A stretch of 64,000 bases of DNA, from assembly GCF_016741775.1 (NCBI RefSeq), contig NZ_JAERRK010000005.1, forward strand, positions 186,001-250,000, written 5' to 3'. Within the stretch, counting starts at the first letter, position 1, and each line of letters begins with the position of its first letter. This document shows, one piece after another, positions 34,624-44,212 of the stretch. Position numbers and translations under genes: made by a program. A model generated the notes under the pieces. It was not told the DNA's origin. It did not search any database and worked only from the letters and a program-made list of their open reading frames with translations. Origin of the DNA: Streptomyces actinomycinicus. Its GTDB lineage: Bacteria > Actinomycetota > Actinomycetes > Streptomycetales > Streptomycetaceae.

Positions 34624-36195
34624 GTGAAGGCACCCCTCACGCGCGCCACGCACCCGGAGCCCGCGCCCCGGCGCCACCGTCATGTCGTCCGCGCCCGTCG
34701 CGCGGCCCTCGTCCTCACTTGCACCGGAGCCGTCGCGCTCATCGCCGACGCCCTGTTCGCCGGCGGGGGTCCGCCCGCGGAACGCGGCACCCCCGCCCCC
34801 GGCGCCTCGGCCGTCCCGGCCGGCGCGCGCCCCGCCCCAGGAGCGAGGGGCGTCGGCGACCCGCTCATGCCGCTCGCCGGCAACGGCGGGTACACCGTCC
34901 GCCGTTACACGCTCGACTTCGACTGGCAGGCACCACGGACGCCCTTCGCGGCCGTCGCCACCGTTCGTGCGACCGCCACCCAGGCCCTGTCCCGCTTCGA
35001 CCTCGACTTCGCCGGCAACACCCTGCGCGGGGTCACCGTCGACGGGGCACCGGCCGCCGCGGTACGCGACGGCGACGAACTCGTCGTCACGCCCGGCAGA
35101 CCGGTCCCGCGCGGCGGCGCGTTCACGGTCCGCGTCGCCTACACCGCCGACCCCACGCAGGGACGGCACCGGGACGACGCGATCCAGGACTACGGCTGGG
35201 TGCCGACCGCCGACGGCACCATCGTCTGCGCCCAGCCCGACGGCGCCCGCATGATCTTCCCGGCGAACGACCACCCGAGCCTGCGGGCTCCGGTCACCTT
35301 CCGGATCACGACACCTCCGGGGCTCAGTGCGGTGGCCAACGGACGGCTCGTCGGCACCGACCGGCGGCCCGGCGGCCGTACCCGCTGGACGTACGACTCC
35401 GAACAGCCGATCGCGCCGCAACTGGTCCAGATGGCGGTCGGCAGGTTCAGATTCGTCGACAGCAAGGGCCCGCACGGGCTGCCCGTCCGGGACGTGGTCC
35501 CGGACGGCCTGGTCACGGACACCGAGGCGTACCGCTCGCTCACCCCGGAGCACCTGACCTGGCTGGAACAGCGGCTCGGCCCGTACCCCTTCCGCCGCTA
35601 CGGCGTGCTGGTCGGGGACACCGACCTGCCGGTGGCGCTGGAGACGCAGTCGCTCTCCGTCGTGCCGCGGGACGACCTCCTGGGTGACCGGGTGGACGCC
35701 GAACGCAATCTCGTCCACGAGCTGACGCACCATTGGACGGGCGACAGCGTCGCCGTCCGGCGCTGGTCCGACCTGTGGCTGAGCGAGGGTCACGCCCGCT
35801 ACTACGAACGCCTGTACTCCGACACGCACGGCGGCGACAGCCTCGAGGACGCGATGCGGGCGGCGTACGAACAGCACGACCAGTGGCGTCACGACGAAGG
35901 GGCACCCGCCGAACCCACCGAGGCGACCCTGTTCAAGGTGATGCGCTACGACGGCTCGGCGCTGGTGCTGTACGCGCTGCGGGAGAAGGTCGGCGCGGAG
36001 GCCTTCGACCGGATCGAGCGTACCTGGGTGACCCGGTACCGGGGGCGTGCGGCCGGCACCGCTGACTTCGTCGCGCTCGCCTCGCAGGTCGCCGGCGAAG
36101 ACCTGACGCCGTTTCTGAAGCCGTGGCTGTACGGGGCGCACACCCCGCCCATGCCGGGCCGTCCCGACTGGCAGGTGGACCCGGTCGAGGACTGA
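34624..36195 (+). CDS. Exported M1-family zinc metallopeptidase
   Basis: This 523-residue peptidase has an N-terminal basic stretch and hydrophobic segment (ALVLTCTGAVALIADALF), which serves as a signal or anchor. A beta-sandwich N-domain follows, then the gluzincin catalytic domain. The zinc motif is H365-E366-x-x-H369 (HELTHHW), with the third ligand E388 in WLSEGHA, the exact M1 spacing. No canonical GAMEN exopeptidase loop is visible (ETQSLSVV replaces it in the usual position), so strict aminopeptidase activity is uncertain. The start is GTG 34624. It probably degrades extracellular peptides. Confidence 0.88.
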   Translation: MKAPLTRATHPEPAPRRHRHVVRARRAALVLTCTGAVALIADALFAGGGPPAERGTPAPGASAVPAGARPAPGARGVGDPLMPLAGNGGYTVRRYTLDFDWQAPRTPFAAVATVRATATQALSRFDLDFAGNTLRGVTVDGAPAAAVRDGDELVVTPGRPVPRGGAFTVRVAYTADPTQGRHRDDAIQDYGWVPTADGTIVCAQPDGARMIFPANDHPSLRAPVTFRITTPPGLSAVANGRLVGTDRRPGGRTRWTYDSEQPIAPQLVQMAVGRFRFVDSKGPHGLPVRDVVPDGLVTDTEAYRSLTPEHLTWLEQRLGPYPFRRYGVLVGDTDLPVALETQSLSVVPRDDLLGDRVDAERNLVHELTHHWTGDSVAVRRWSDLWLSEGHARYYERLYSDTHGGDSLEDAMRAAYEQHDQWRHDEGAPAEPTEATLFKVMRYDGSALVLYALREKVGAEAFDRIERTWVTRYRGRAAGTADFVALASQVAGEDLTPFLKPWLYGAHTPPMPGRPDWQVDPVED

Positions 36196-36379
36196 ACCGG
36201 GCGGTGCCCCGGGAGGCGGAGTCACTGCCGCCGACCGGGTGGCCTCTGCGGGACCGCTGGTCCACCCCGGTGACGCTCGCCACGCGGTGGCGCGCGAGGC
36301 ACGGAAACCTACGAGGGGTGGCCTTACGAACAACTCCTTTGTCCAGGTTGCGACGAGCGTGGTTGGGAGAGCCTCCGCG

Positions 36380-38365
36380 ATGAGAAGAAATGTTTCTGCA
36401 CGTGTCCCGGACAGCGTCCGGAGGTGCCGCCGGACGGCGTGCCTGATCGCGACGGCGGCTCTGCTGCCCCCGCTGCTGATCCTCCCGGTGTCCGGCGCCG
36501 ACGAGGCCGCGGACCGACGTCTGCAGGACACTTTCACCAATGCCGCGCGCGAGTTCCACGTGCCACGCAGTGTCCTCATGAGCGTGGCCTACATGCAGTC
36601 GCGCTGGGACACCCATTCCGGCGCCCCGAGCGTCGCGGGCGGCTTCGGGCCGATGCACCTCCTGGACACCGAGGGCGTCCCGGCCAAGGCGGCCGAACGG
36701 CAGGACCGGTCCCGCCCGGGGACGGCGGGGGCGTCCGCGGAACACGCAGCCGATCTCCCGGCGGGCCGCGCCGTCCAGCCCGCGGACCTGCAGCACGCGG
36801 CACGGCTCATCGACGCACCGACCGGACGCCTGCGCACGGACGCCGTCGCCAACGTGCGCGGCGGAGCGGCACTCCTCGCGGCCACGCAGCGGCAGCTCGG
36901 CAACCCCCTCAGCGACGACCCGGCGGACTGGTGGGAGGCGGTGGCCCACTTCCCCGGCACCCGTGACGTCGCGGCGGCCGCGTCGTACGCCGACGACGTC
37001 TTCGCGCTGATCCGCCGGGGAGCGCACCGCACCACCGCCGAGGGCCAGGACGTCAGTCTTCCCGCCTCCCCGGGGGTGAAGCCGCACCGCCGGACCGCCG
37101 GACCGCAGCGGCCGAAGGACGTCGAGTGCCCGGTCGAGCTGGCCTGCGACTGGCTCGGCGCGCCGTACGAGGAGATCGACGACGGCGAGTACGGCAACCA
37201 CGACCTGGCCGACCGGCCCAGGGACCAGCCGATCGAGTACATCGTCATCCACGACACCGAGGCGGTCCTGCCGAGCATGCTGCAGACGGTGCAGGATCCG
37301 ACGGAGTCGTCGTGGCACTACTCGATCCGCTCCAGTGACGGCCACGTCACCCAGCACGTCAGGACGAAGGACGAGGCCTGGCACTCCGGCAGCCAGTTCG
37401 TCAACGCCCGCTCGATCGGCATCGAGCACGAGGGCTTCCTGACCCAGCCCGGCACCTGGTACTCGGAGCGGATGTACCGGTCATCGGCGCGTCTGGTGCG
37501 CTACCTGGCCAAGAAGTACGGCGTCCCGCTCGACCGGCAGCACATCTTCGGCCATGACAACGTGCCGGCTCCGACGGCCGACAGCATCCCCGACATGCAC
37601 GACGATCCCGGCCCCTTCTGGGACTGGCGGCACTACTTCGACCTGCTCGGCGCACCCCTGCGGGCCACCGCGGGACCGGACAGCGACATGGTGACCATCC
37701 TGCCGGACTACGGCAAGAACAAGCCGGCGTTCACGGGGTGCGGCGGAAGCGGCGTCCCCTGCAAACCGCACGGCTCCAGTGCCGTCCGCCTGTACACCCG
37801 GCCGGAGGAGACCGCCCCGCTCATCCAGGACCCCGGCCGGAAGCCGGACGGTGAGGACTCCACCGTGGACGTCAACGACCTGGGATCACGGGTCTCCGCC
37901 GGCCAGACCTTCGCCGTCGCCGACCGCAGCGGTGACTGGACGGCGATCTGGTTCCAGGGCCGGAAGGCGTGGTTCAAGAACCCCGCGAAACAACCGACCG
38001 CCGTCGGTGCGGCCGGCCGCATGGTCACGCCCAAGGAAGGCCTGGACGAGATCCCGGTCTACGGCCGCGCCCTCCCGGAGGAGGACGCCTACCCCGACGA
38101 TGTGGACGAGCCGAGCGAGTCGCCGCTCCCTTACAGCTTCCTGGCGGGCCAGCGCTACGTCACGCAGTCCGGCGTCGGCAGCTCGTACACCCCCAAGTCG
38201 TTCAGCGACGCACCCAACCCGGTGGTGTGGGGCCGGGAGAAGTACTACGAGATCCAGTTCGGCCACCGGCTCGGGTACGTCCGGGCGAGCGACGTGGACG
38301 TGGTGGGCTCGTCCAGCGCCGCGGCGGGAGCGCCGGGACTCGAGGCCGGTCCGGCAGGGAACTGA
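36380..38365 (+). CDS. Secreted N-acetylmuramoyl-L-alanine amidase (Amidase_2)
   Basis: This 661-residue exported cell-wall hydrolase has a signal peptide around residues 20-40 (TACLIATAALLPPLLILPVS). A lysozyme-like N-terminal region follows, with FHVPRSVLMSVAYMQSRWDT. The amidase_2 domain has zinc ligands in YIVIHDTE (H291) and GHDNVPAPTADSIPDMHDDP, and SIGIEHEGF is the catalytic loop. A C-terminal SH3-like pair follows (SAVRLYTRP.., YVTQSG..). It cuts the amide bond between muramic acid and the stem peptide. ATG 36380 is weakly supported by a distant GGGAG; a longer frame begins at 36239. No repressor is adjacent. Confidence 0.88.
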   Translation: MRRNVSARVPDSVRRCRRTACLIATAALLPPLLILPVSGADEAADRRLQDTFTNAAREFHVPRSVLMSVAYMQSRWDTHSGAPSVAGGFGPMHLLDTEGVPAKAAERQDRSRPGTAGASAEHAADLPAGRAVQPADLQHAARLIDAPTGRLRTDAVANVRGGAALLAATQRQLGNPLSDDPADWWEAVAHFPGTRDVAAAASYADDVFALIRRGAHRTTAEGQDVSLPASPGVKPHRRTAGPQRPKDVECPVELACDWLGAPYEEIDDGEYGNHDLADRPRDQPIEYIVIHDTEAVLPSMLQTVQDPTESSWHYSIRSSDGHVTQHVRTKDEAWHSGSQFVNARSIGIEHEGFLTQPGTWYSERMYRSSARLVRYLAKKYGVPLDRQHIFGHDNVPAPTADSIPDMHDDPGPFWDWRHYFDLLGAPLRATAGPDSDMVTILPDYGKNKPAFTGCGGSGVPCKPHGSSAVRLYTRPEETAPLIQDPGRKPDGEDSTVDVNDLGSRVSAGQTFAVADRSGDWTAIWFQGRKAWFKNPAKQPTAVGAAGRMVTPKEGLDEIPVYGRALPEEDAYPDDVDEPSESPLPYSFLAGQRYVTQSGVGSSYTPKSFSDAPNPVVWGREKYYEIQFGHRLGYVRASDVDVVGSSSAAAGAPGLEAGPAGN

Positions 38366-38410
38366 CAGTGCGCACCGGTCAGGGGGCCGGGGGACCACGG
38401 CACCGCTGCA

Positions 38411-39178
38411 TCAGCCGGCCGACAGACTCGCCCTGTCCCCCATCACCACGACCGGATCGCGAGCCGGGTCGAGCGTGCGCAGCAGGGACTCCATGGCCTG
38501 CCGGGAGACGCTGACGCAGGCCGAGGTGCCGCTGCCGTGGTCCATGTGCAACCAGATGCCGCCGCCCCTGTCCGCACCCCAGGGGCGCGTGGCGTCCTTC
38601 GGCGGCGTGCCCTTGACGCGGTTGTAGTCGATCGCGATGACGTAGTCGAAGTCGTGCCGGTGCGCCGCGTCCCACTGCGGCGGAGGCGCGTAGGCACGCT
38701 CGTCCCGGTCGTAGGGCAGTCCGGAACCCGGATCGGCGAGCACTCCGCCCGCGTCGGAGAGGGTGAACACACCGACCGGGCTGCGCTGGTCGCCCTCGTG
38801 GTGGTCCGTGGTCCAGCCCTTGCGTCCGTTGTGTGCGGGCCAGCTGCCCGCCGGCCGCCAGTGGGTGCCCTGCCGGGTGTACAGCACCACCCTGGAGTCC
38901 GCCGAATGCTCGTCCTCGCCGTAGACGGCCACGACCTGGCGGGAGTCGGCCGGGATCCTCCGGTGCAGGCGGGGACCGACGCCCGGGACACGCGTCGGGT
39001 CGGTCGTGGGCGCGGACGACGGGGCGGGTCCCTGCGCGCCCCGGCCGTGGGCAGCACCTTGCGCCGCGTGGCCGCGGGCGGGACCGGGGCCGGCGGTGCC
39101 GCAGGCGGAGAGCGTTGCGAGGAGGGTGCCCAAGGCTGCCACGACGACCGTCGTGCGCCGCGCGCTGTCGATCTGCAC
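38411..39178 (-). CDS. L,D-transpeptidase (YkuD) lipoprotein
   Basis: This is a roughly 255-residue envelope protein. The N-terminus VVVAALGTLLATLSAC is a lipobox, with lipidation at Cys 29 or so. The YkuD domain carries GGGIWLHMDHGSGTSACVSV, with the nucleophilic Cys about residue 221 and its partner His in LHMDHG. It forms 3-3 peptidoglycan crosslinks or attaches proteins. GTG 39178 is chosen because it places the lipobox correctly; its ribosome site is poor. It is convergent with the amidase gene, which it may complement in wall remodelling. Confidence 0.83.
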   Translation of the reverse strand: MQIDSARRTTVVVAALGTLLATLSACGTAGPGPARGHAAQGAAHGRGAQGPAPSSAPTTDPTRVPGVGPRLHRRIPADSRQVVAVYGEDEHSADSRVVLYTRQGTHWRPAGSWPAHNGRKGWTTDHHEGDQRSPVGVFTLSDAGGVLADPGSGLPYDRDERAYAPPPQWDAAHRHDFDYVIAIDYNRVKGTPPKDATRPWGADRGGGIWLHMDHGSGTSACVSVSRQAMESLLRTLDPARDPVVVMGDRASLSAG

Positions 39179-39416
39179 CCGCCCATGGTGGCATCGCGAA
39201 CCGGCGCTTTGTGCGGGCCTTTCGGACGATCGCCCGGCCGGGTGAGGTGGCCTCGCGGCAGTGGGCCGACGAAGGGACGGAACCGTGGCCGGATGTGCGC
39301 GAAGTGAGCGGGCGATCGGGAAAACCGTTTGAAATTCACCACTCTGCGACGCGAACCTTTCACGGCTTGCTGCCGCTCGCCGCCGTTTTCCGCCTGACAC
39401 GAGCCACTGGGACGCC

Positions 39417-41222
39417 ATGCAGATTCAAGATCTCCCGTACCCCGATCCGGGCGTGCCCGACACGCGCTCGGGTCCCCGATTCCTGTGGTGGCTCTGGCGG
39501 AATCAGCTGGGCGGGCAGCTGAAGTCGCTCGCCTGGGGCGTGTTGCACTTCGTCTCGGTCTCCGCCCTGCCCTTCTGTGTCGGCCTCGCCGTACAGGCGG
39601 TCATCGACCGCTCCGGAACCCGGCTCGCCCTGACGGGCGGTCTGATGCTGCTGTGCGGCACGGGCATCGCCGTCGGCGACACCTTCCTGCACCGGACCGC
39701 CGTCACAAACTGGATCACCGCCGCCGCCCGTGTCCAGCAACTGCTGGCGCGCAAGGCCGCCGCGCTGGGCTCCGCCCTGACCCGGCGGGTGGCCGCCGGT
39801 GAGGTGGTGGCCGTGTCCACCGGCGACGTGGAGAAGATCGGCTGGTTCGTCGAAGCCGTCTCCCGCTTCACCGCTGCCGCGCTGACCGTCCTGATCGTCT
39901 GCGTGGGTCTCGTCGTCTACCAGCCCGCGCTCGGCGTGATCGTCGCCGTCGGCCTGCCCGTGGTGGCGCTCGCGGTGCTCCCGCTGCTCCCCCGGGCCAC
40001 GCGCCGCGCCGACGAGCAGCGTGCCAAGGCCGGCCGGGCCACCGAGCTGGCCTCGGACACCGTCGCCGGGCTGCGCGTCTTGCGCGGCATCGGCGGCGAG
40101 GAACTGTTCCTCGAGCGCTACCGCCGCGCCTCGCAGGAAGTACGGCACGCCGCCGTCCGCAGCGCCCGGATGTGGTCGCTGATCTCCGCCGTTCAGGTGC
40201 TGCTGCCCGGACTGCTGCTGATCGCGGTCGTCTGGCACGGCACCCACCTGGCCCGCCAGGGCCGGATCACGGTCGGTGAACTCGTCACCGTCTACAGCGC
40301 GGTCATGATCCTGAATTACCCGCTGCGGCACTTCGAAGAGATCGCCATGGCCTACTCGTTCTCCCGCCCGTCGGCCAAGAGGGCCGCCCGGGTGCTGTCC
40401 ATGGAGCGGGCCACGGCCACCGCCGGCACCCGCCGGGCCGGACTGCCGGACGGCGATCTGTACGACCCCACGACCGGTCTGCTGGCCCCGGCCGGCCGGC
40501 TCACCGCCGTGGTGTGCGGTGACCCGGACGCTGCGGGCCGGCTCGCCGAGCGGCTCGGCGGCCACGCCACGGAGCCCGGACGGTCGGTGCTGCTCGGCGG
40601 GGTGCCCCTGGACGAACTCCCGCTGGACTTGGCCCGGACCGCCGTCCTCGTCCAGGACAAGGACCCCGTGCTGCTCTCCGGCACCCTGCGCGAGCTGCTC
40701 GACGTGCCGGCCTCCGGTGCCGTACGGGCCGCGGACGCGCTGAGGGCGGCGCAGTGCGAGGACGTGCTGGACACGCTCGCGCAGGGTTCGCTGGACACCG
40801 CCGACCCGATGGACGCCCGCATCACCGAGCGCGGCCGATCCCTGTCCGGTGGCCAGCGCCAACGGCTGGCCCTCGCCAGGTCGCTGATCACCGATCCGGA
40901 GGTGCTGGTGCTCGACGAGCCGACCTCCGCGGTCGACTCGCACACCGAGGCGCGGATCGCGGACGGGCTGCGCCGGCTGCGGTCGGACCGCACCACGGTG
41001 GTGCTCACCTCCTCACCACTGCTCCTCGACCGCGCGGACCGGGTCGCCCTGGTCCACGAGGACCAGGTCGTGGCGGTCGGCGTGCACCGCGAACTGGTCG
41101 ACAGCGAGCCGCGGTACCGGGCCGTGGTGACCCGCGAGACCGACGAGGAGCTGGCCGCCGCCGAAGAAGACGTGCTGCTGGAGGCCCTGCAGGAGCTGGA
41201 AGAGATCGAGGAGAGCGCATGA
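39417..41222 (+). CDS. ABC exporter subunit with degenerate Walker A
   Basis: This 601-residue permease-ATPase fusion has six membrane helices (about 20-300). The nucleotide-binding domain lacks the P-loop lysine: where GxxGxGKST is expected it reads VVCGDPDAAGRLAERLGG. The signature LSGGQRQRLALAR and Walker B VLVLDEPTSAVD are intact. It cannot form a normal ATP site alone. It is translationally coupled (ATGA overlap) to the second subunit at 41219. The pair forms a heterodimer with one consensus and one degenerate ATP site. The C-terminus is a Glu-rich tail. The substrate is unknown. Confidence 0.92.
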   Translation: MQIQDLPYPDPGVPDTRSGPRFLWWLWRNQLGGQLKSLAWGVLHFVSVSALPFCVGLAVQAVIDRSGTRLALTGGLMLLCGTGIAVGDTFLHRTAVTNWITAAARVQQLLARKAAALGSALTRRVAAGEVVAVSTGDVEKIGWFVEAVSRFTAAALTVLIVCVGLVVYQPALGVIVAVGLPVVALAVLPLLPRATRRADEQRAKAGRATELASDTVAGLRVLRGIGGEELFLERYRRASQEVRHAAVRSARMWSLISAVQVLLPGLLLIAVVWHGTHLARQGRITVGELVTVYSAVMILNYPLRHFEEIAMAYSFSRPSAKRAARVLSMERATATAGTRRAGLPDGDLYDPTTGLLAPAGRLTAVVCGDPDAAGRLAERLGGHATEPGRSVLLGGVPLDELPLDLARTAVLVQDKDPVLLSGTLRELLDVPASGAVRAADALRAAQCEDVLDTLAQGSLDTADPMDARITERGRSLSGGQRQRLALARSLITDPEVLVLDEPTSAVDSHTEARIADGLRRLRSDRTTVVLTSSPLLLDRADRVALVHEDQVVAVGVHRELVDSEPRYRAVVTRETDEELAAAEEDVLLEALQELEEIEESA

Positions 41223-43000
41223 TCGGCGTTGCGCCGCCGGCGTACGACCCGGCGGCCCCGACGACCACCACCACCCTGCCCGTCGGCGCCGCCGCGACCG
41301 TGCGGGGCTACGTCATCGAGCTGTTCCGCCGGCACCGCCGGGCGTTCCTGCTGCTCATCGCCGTCAACACGGTGGCCGTGATCGCTTCCATGGTGGGCCC
41401 GTACCTGCTCGGCGGCCTGGTCGAGCGGATGACGGACGGGGCTCGGGAACTGCATCTGGGCCTGACCGCCGGGCTGTTCGTGCTCGCGCTGGCCGTGCAG
41501 GCCGTGTTCGTCCGGCAGGTACGGCTGCGGGGCGCGATGCTCGGCGAGCGGATGCTGGCCGACCTGCGCGAGGACTTCCTCGTCCGGTCGGTCGGGCTGC
41601 CGCCGGGCGTGCTGGAACGGGCGGGCACCGGTGACCTGCTCTCCCGCATCACCACCGACATCGACCGTCTGGGCAACGCCATGCGCGAGGCAGTGCCGCA
41701 GCTGGCCATCGGTGTCGTGTGGGCGCTGCTGCTGCTCGGCGGGCTCGTCGTGACGGCCCCGCCGCTGGCCGCCGCCGTGCTGCTCGCCGTACCGGTGCTG
41801 GTGGCCGGCTGCCGCTGGTACTTCAAGCGCGCGCCCTCGGGCTACCGCTCCGAATCCGCCGGGTACGCCGCCGTCGCCGCGGCGCTGGCCGAGACGGTGG
41901 ACGCGGGCCACACCATCGAGGCGCACCGGCTCGGCGACCGCCGCGTGGCCCTGTCGGAACGGCGGATCAAGGAGTGGACCGCCTGGGAGCGCTACACCCT
42001 CTGGCTCCGCTCCGTGCTCTTCCCGGTCATCAACGCCGTGCACGTCATCGTGCTCGGCTCGGTCCTGATGGTCGGCGGGGCGCTGGTCCTGCACGGCTGG
42101 CTCGGAGTGGGCCAGCTGACCACGGGCGCGCTCATCGCGCAGATGCTCGTCGACCCGGTCAACCTGATCCTGCGCTGGTACGACGAGGTGCAGGTCGCCC
42201 AGGTGTCGCTGGCCCGTCTGGTCGGCGTGCGGGACATCGAGCCCGACGCCGGGGACGCCTCGCTGGTTCCCGACGGGCGGGACGTGCACGCCGAGGAGGT
42301 GCACTTCGGCTACCGGGAGGGCGTCGACGTGCTGCGCAAGGTCTCCCTGGAGGTCGCCCCGGGCACCCGGCTGGCCCTGGTCGGCCCCTCCGGCGCGGGC
42401 AAGTCGACCCTGGGCCGGCTGCTCGCCGGGATCTACGCGCCCCGGGGCGGCCGGGTCACCCTGGGCGGGGCCGAGCTGTCCCGGATGGCCGCGGAACGCG
42501 TCCGCTCGCACGTCGCCCTCGTCAACCAGGAGCACCACGTCTTCGTGGGCGCCCTGCGCGACAACCTCCTGCTGGCCCGGACCGGCGCCACGGACGCGGA
42601 GCTGTGGGCGGCCCTGGGCGCGGTCGACGCGGACAGGTGGGCGCGGGCGCTGGACGACGGCCTGGACACCGAGGTGGGCTCCGGCGGCCTGACCCTGACC
42701 CCGGCACAGGCGCAGCAGATCGCGCTGGCCCGGCTGGTCCTGGCCGACCCGCACACCCTGGTCCTGGACGAGGCGACCTCGCTCCTCGACCCCCGCGCGG
42801 CCCGGCACCTGGAACGCTCCCTGGCCCGGGTGCTCGACGGCCGCACCGTCGTGGCCATCGCACACCGTCTGCACACGGCCCACGACGCCGACGTGATCGC
42901 CGTCGTGGAGAACGGCCGCATCAGCGAGCTGGGCAGCCATGACGAGCTGGTCGCGGCGGACGGGGCGTACGCGGCGCTGTGGCGGTCCTGGCACGGGTGA
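41219..43000 (+). CDS. ABC exporter subunit with degenerate signature motif
   Basis: This 593-residue partner of the preceding gene starts at ATG 41219, which overlaps its stop. It has six membrane helices, a normal Walker A (GPSGAGKST) and Walker B LVLDEATSLLD, and switch His in AIAHRLHTA. The signature LSGGQ is replaced by LTPAQAQQIALAR. Its Walker A pairs with the intact signature of the first subunit to give the catalytic site. The remaining site combines two degenerate parts. This is the known layout of asymmetric heterodimeric exporters such as TM287/288. Confidence 0.92.
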   Translation: MIGVAPPAYDPAAPTTTTTLPVGAAATVRGYVIELFRRHRRAFLLLIAVNTVAVIASMVGPYLLGGLVERMTDGARELHLGLTAGLFVLALAVQAVFVRQVRLRGAMLGERMLADLREDFLVRSVGLPPGVLERAGTGDLLSRITTDIDRLGNAMREAVPQLAIGVVWALLLLGGLVVTAPPLAAAVLLAVPVLVAGCRWYFKRAPSGYRSESAGYAAVAAALAETVDAGHTIEAHRLGDRRVALSERRIKEWTAWERYTLWLRSVLFPVINAVHVIVLGSVLMVGGALVLHGWLGVGQLTTGALIAQMLVDPVNLILRWYDEVQVAQVSLARLVGVRDIEPDAGDASLVPDGRDVHAEEVHFGYREGVDVLRKVSLEVAPGTRLALVGPSGAGKSTLGRLLAGIYAPRGGRVTLGGAELSRMAAERVRSHVALVNQEHHVFVGALRDNLLLARTGATDAELWAALGAVDADRWARALDDGLDTEVGSGGLTLTPAQAQQIALARLVLADPHTLVLDEATSLLDPRAARHLERSLARVLDGRTVVAIAHRLHTAHDADVIAVVENGRISELGSHDELVAADGAYAALWRSWHG

Positions 43001-43348
43001 GAGGCCGAGGGAGCGGGGGCGGCGGCCGCGCCGAGGGGGTGCGGACGCCGGGCCGACGGAGGTAGGGCAGCCGGCCGGCGGAGGCAGGGGGGCGGCCGGG
43101 CCGACGAGGGCAGGGGCAGCCGGGCCCCGTCGGAGGCGGGGCGGGTGCTCCGCCTTGCCTCGTGCCCGCGCCGGTGTCCGTGCCGTTGCGCAGTGCCGAG
43201 CAGGGGTGGAAGGCTGGAAAGCGGCACCGGCTCGGGAAGCACGCCGGGAACCGATCGGTCCGCGGTGTGCGACCCCCGTGCCGGGCGTGCCGGCGGCCCG
43301 CCGCCCGCTGGGGCGGTACTCGGCCGTCCTCACCGCTTGGAGGTACTC
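43001..43348. other. Gene-free G-rich gap
   Basis: The 348 bp after the ABC operon contain no credible reading frame. The first 150 bp (43010-43150) are purine-biased on the plus strand and made of irregular GGCCGACGGAGG / GGCAGGGGCAGCC / GGCCGGGCCGACGAGGG blocks, a decayed repeat. The last 200 bp presumably carry the promoter of the DUF5709 gene, but no clear boxes are seen. Confidence 0.5.
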
Positions 43349-43819
43349 GTGGACAGCGCCGACGGCTGGGGGGACGACGTCTACCAGCCCGATCCCTCGG
43401 AGATCCGGGAGGACTCGGGGGTGCTCGACGTCGAGGACACACTGGACTTCGACGGCGTCAGCGACCCCCTCGACCGCGGCTGGTCCCCTCCCGAGCGACC
43501 GTGGGCGGTGGAGCACACCGGCGTGACAGCCGCCGAACGCCAGGCGGGAGAGACCCTCGACCAGCGACTCGCCGAGGAGCAGCCCGACCTCGCCACGCCC
43601 TCCGGCGACGGCATCGGCGACTGCGACGGCACGGACGGGGAGCTGCTGGACAACGAGGTCGGCGACTCCCGCTCCGGCCGGCTGGTGGCTCCCGACGAGG
43701 GCGCCCACGAGGACGAGGAAGCGGCCCTCGTCGCGACAGACGTCGGTATCGACGGTGCCGCCGCCTCCGCGGAGGAGGCCGCGATGCACATCGTCGACGA
43801 GGACTCCCTCTCCGGCTGA
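43349..43819 (+). CDS. DUF5709 domain protein
   Basis: This is a 156-residue, strongly acidic protein. [20 protein letters not shown] and [20 protein letters not shown] are the DUF5709 signature, with further [20 protein letters not shown] at the C-terminus. No membrane segment or cysteine pair is present and the family function is unknown. GTG 43349 has GGAGG 5 nt upstream. It precedes the L31 gene by 103 bp on the same strand. Confidence 0.82.
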   Translation: MDSADGWGDDVYQPDPSEIREDSGVLDVEDTLDFDGVSDPLDRGWSPPERPWAVEHTGVTAAERQAGETLDQRLAEEQPDLATPSGDGIGDCDGTDGELLDNEVGDSRSGRLVAPDEGAHEDEEAALVATDVGIDGAAASAEEAAMHIVDEDSLSG

Positions 43820-43922
43820 CCCGGACCTCCCGGCCACCCGCTGCCGGACCGCCCCGCTCTGCCCGACCGCCCCGCCGGACCGCCCCGCTCGAGGCCCGGA
43901 GCCCCGCTTTCGAGGAGCCGCC

Positions 43923-44198
43923 ATGCAACAGGACAAGCACCCGGACTACCGGGCCGTGGTCTTCCGCGACCGCGCCGCCGGATACGCCTTCCTCACCCGT
44001 TCCACCGCACAGAGCGAGCAGACCATCGAGTGGGACGACGGCGAGACCTACCCGGTGATCGACGTGGAGATCTCCTCCGAGAGCCACCCCTTCTACACGG
44101 GCAAGGCCCGCACGGTCGACAGCGAGGGCCGTGTCGCCCGCTTCGAGCGCCGGTTCGGCGGACCGGACGCGGGCCGGCCGGGGGGCGGCCCGGCCTGA
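43923..44198 (+). CDS. rpmE2: 50S ribosomal protein L31 type B
   Basis: This 91-residue ribosomal protein is of the zinc-free C-minus type. It has [40 protein letters not shown] and RFERRFG, and no CxxC zinc ribbon. In Streptomyces such paralogues replace the zinc-binding L31 when zinc is short, usually under Zur control. I see no Zur-like palindrome upstream, and no zinc-uptake gene is near. The start is ATG 43923 after GAGGAG. Confidence 0.93.
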   Translation: MQQDKHPDYRAVVFRDRAAGYAFLTRSTAQSEQTIEWDDGETYPVIDVEISSESHPFYTGKARTVDSEGRVARFERRFGGPDAGRPGGGPA

Positions 44199-44212
44199 AT
44201 CCGGCAGGCGCG

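Noticed and set aside
40352..43936. 1194-codon minus-strand frame
   Set aside because: It is antisense to the ABC exporter pair, whose Walker and signature motifs are clear.
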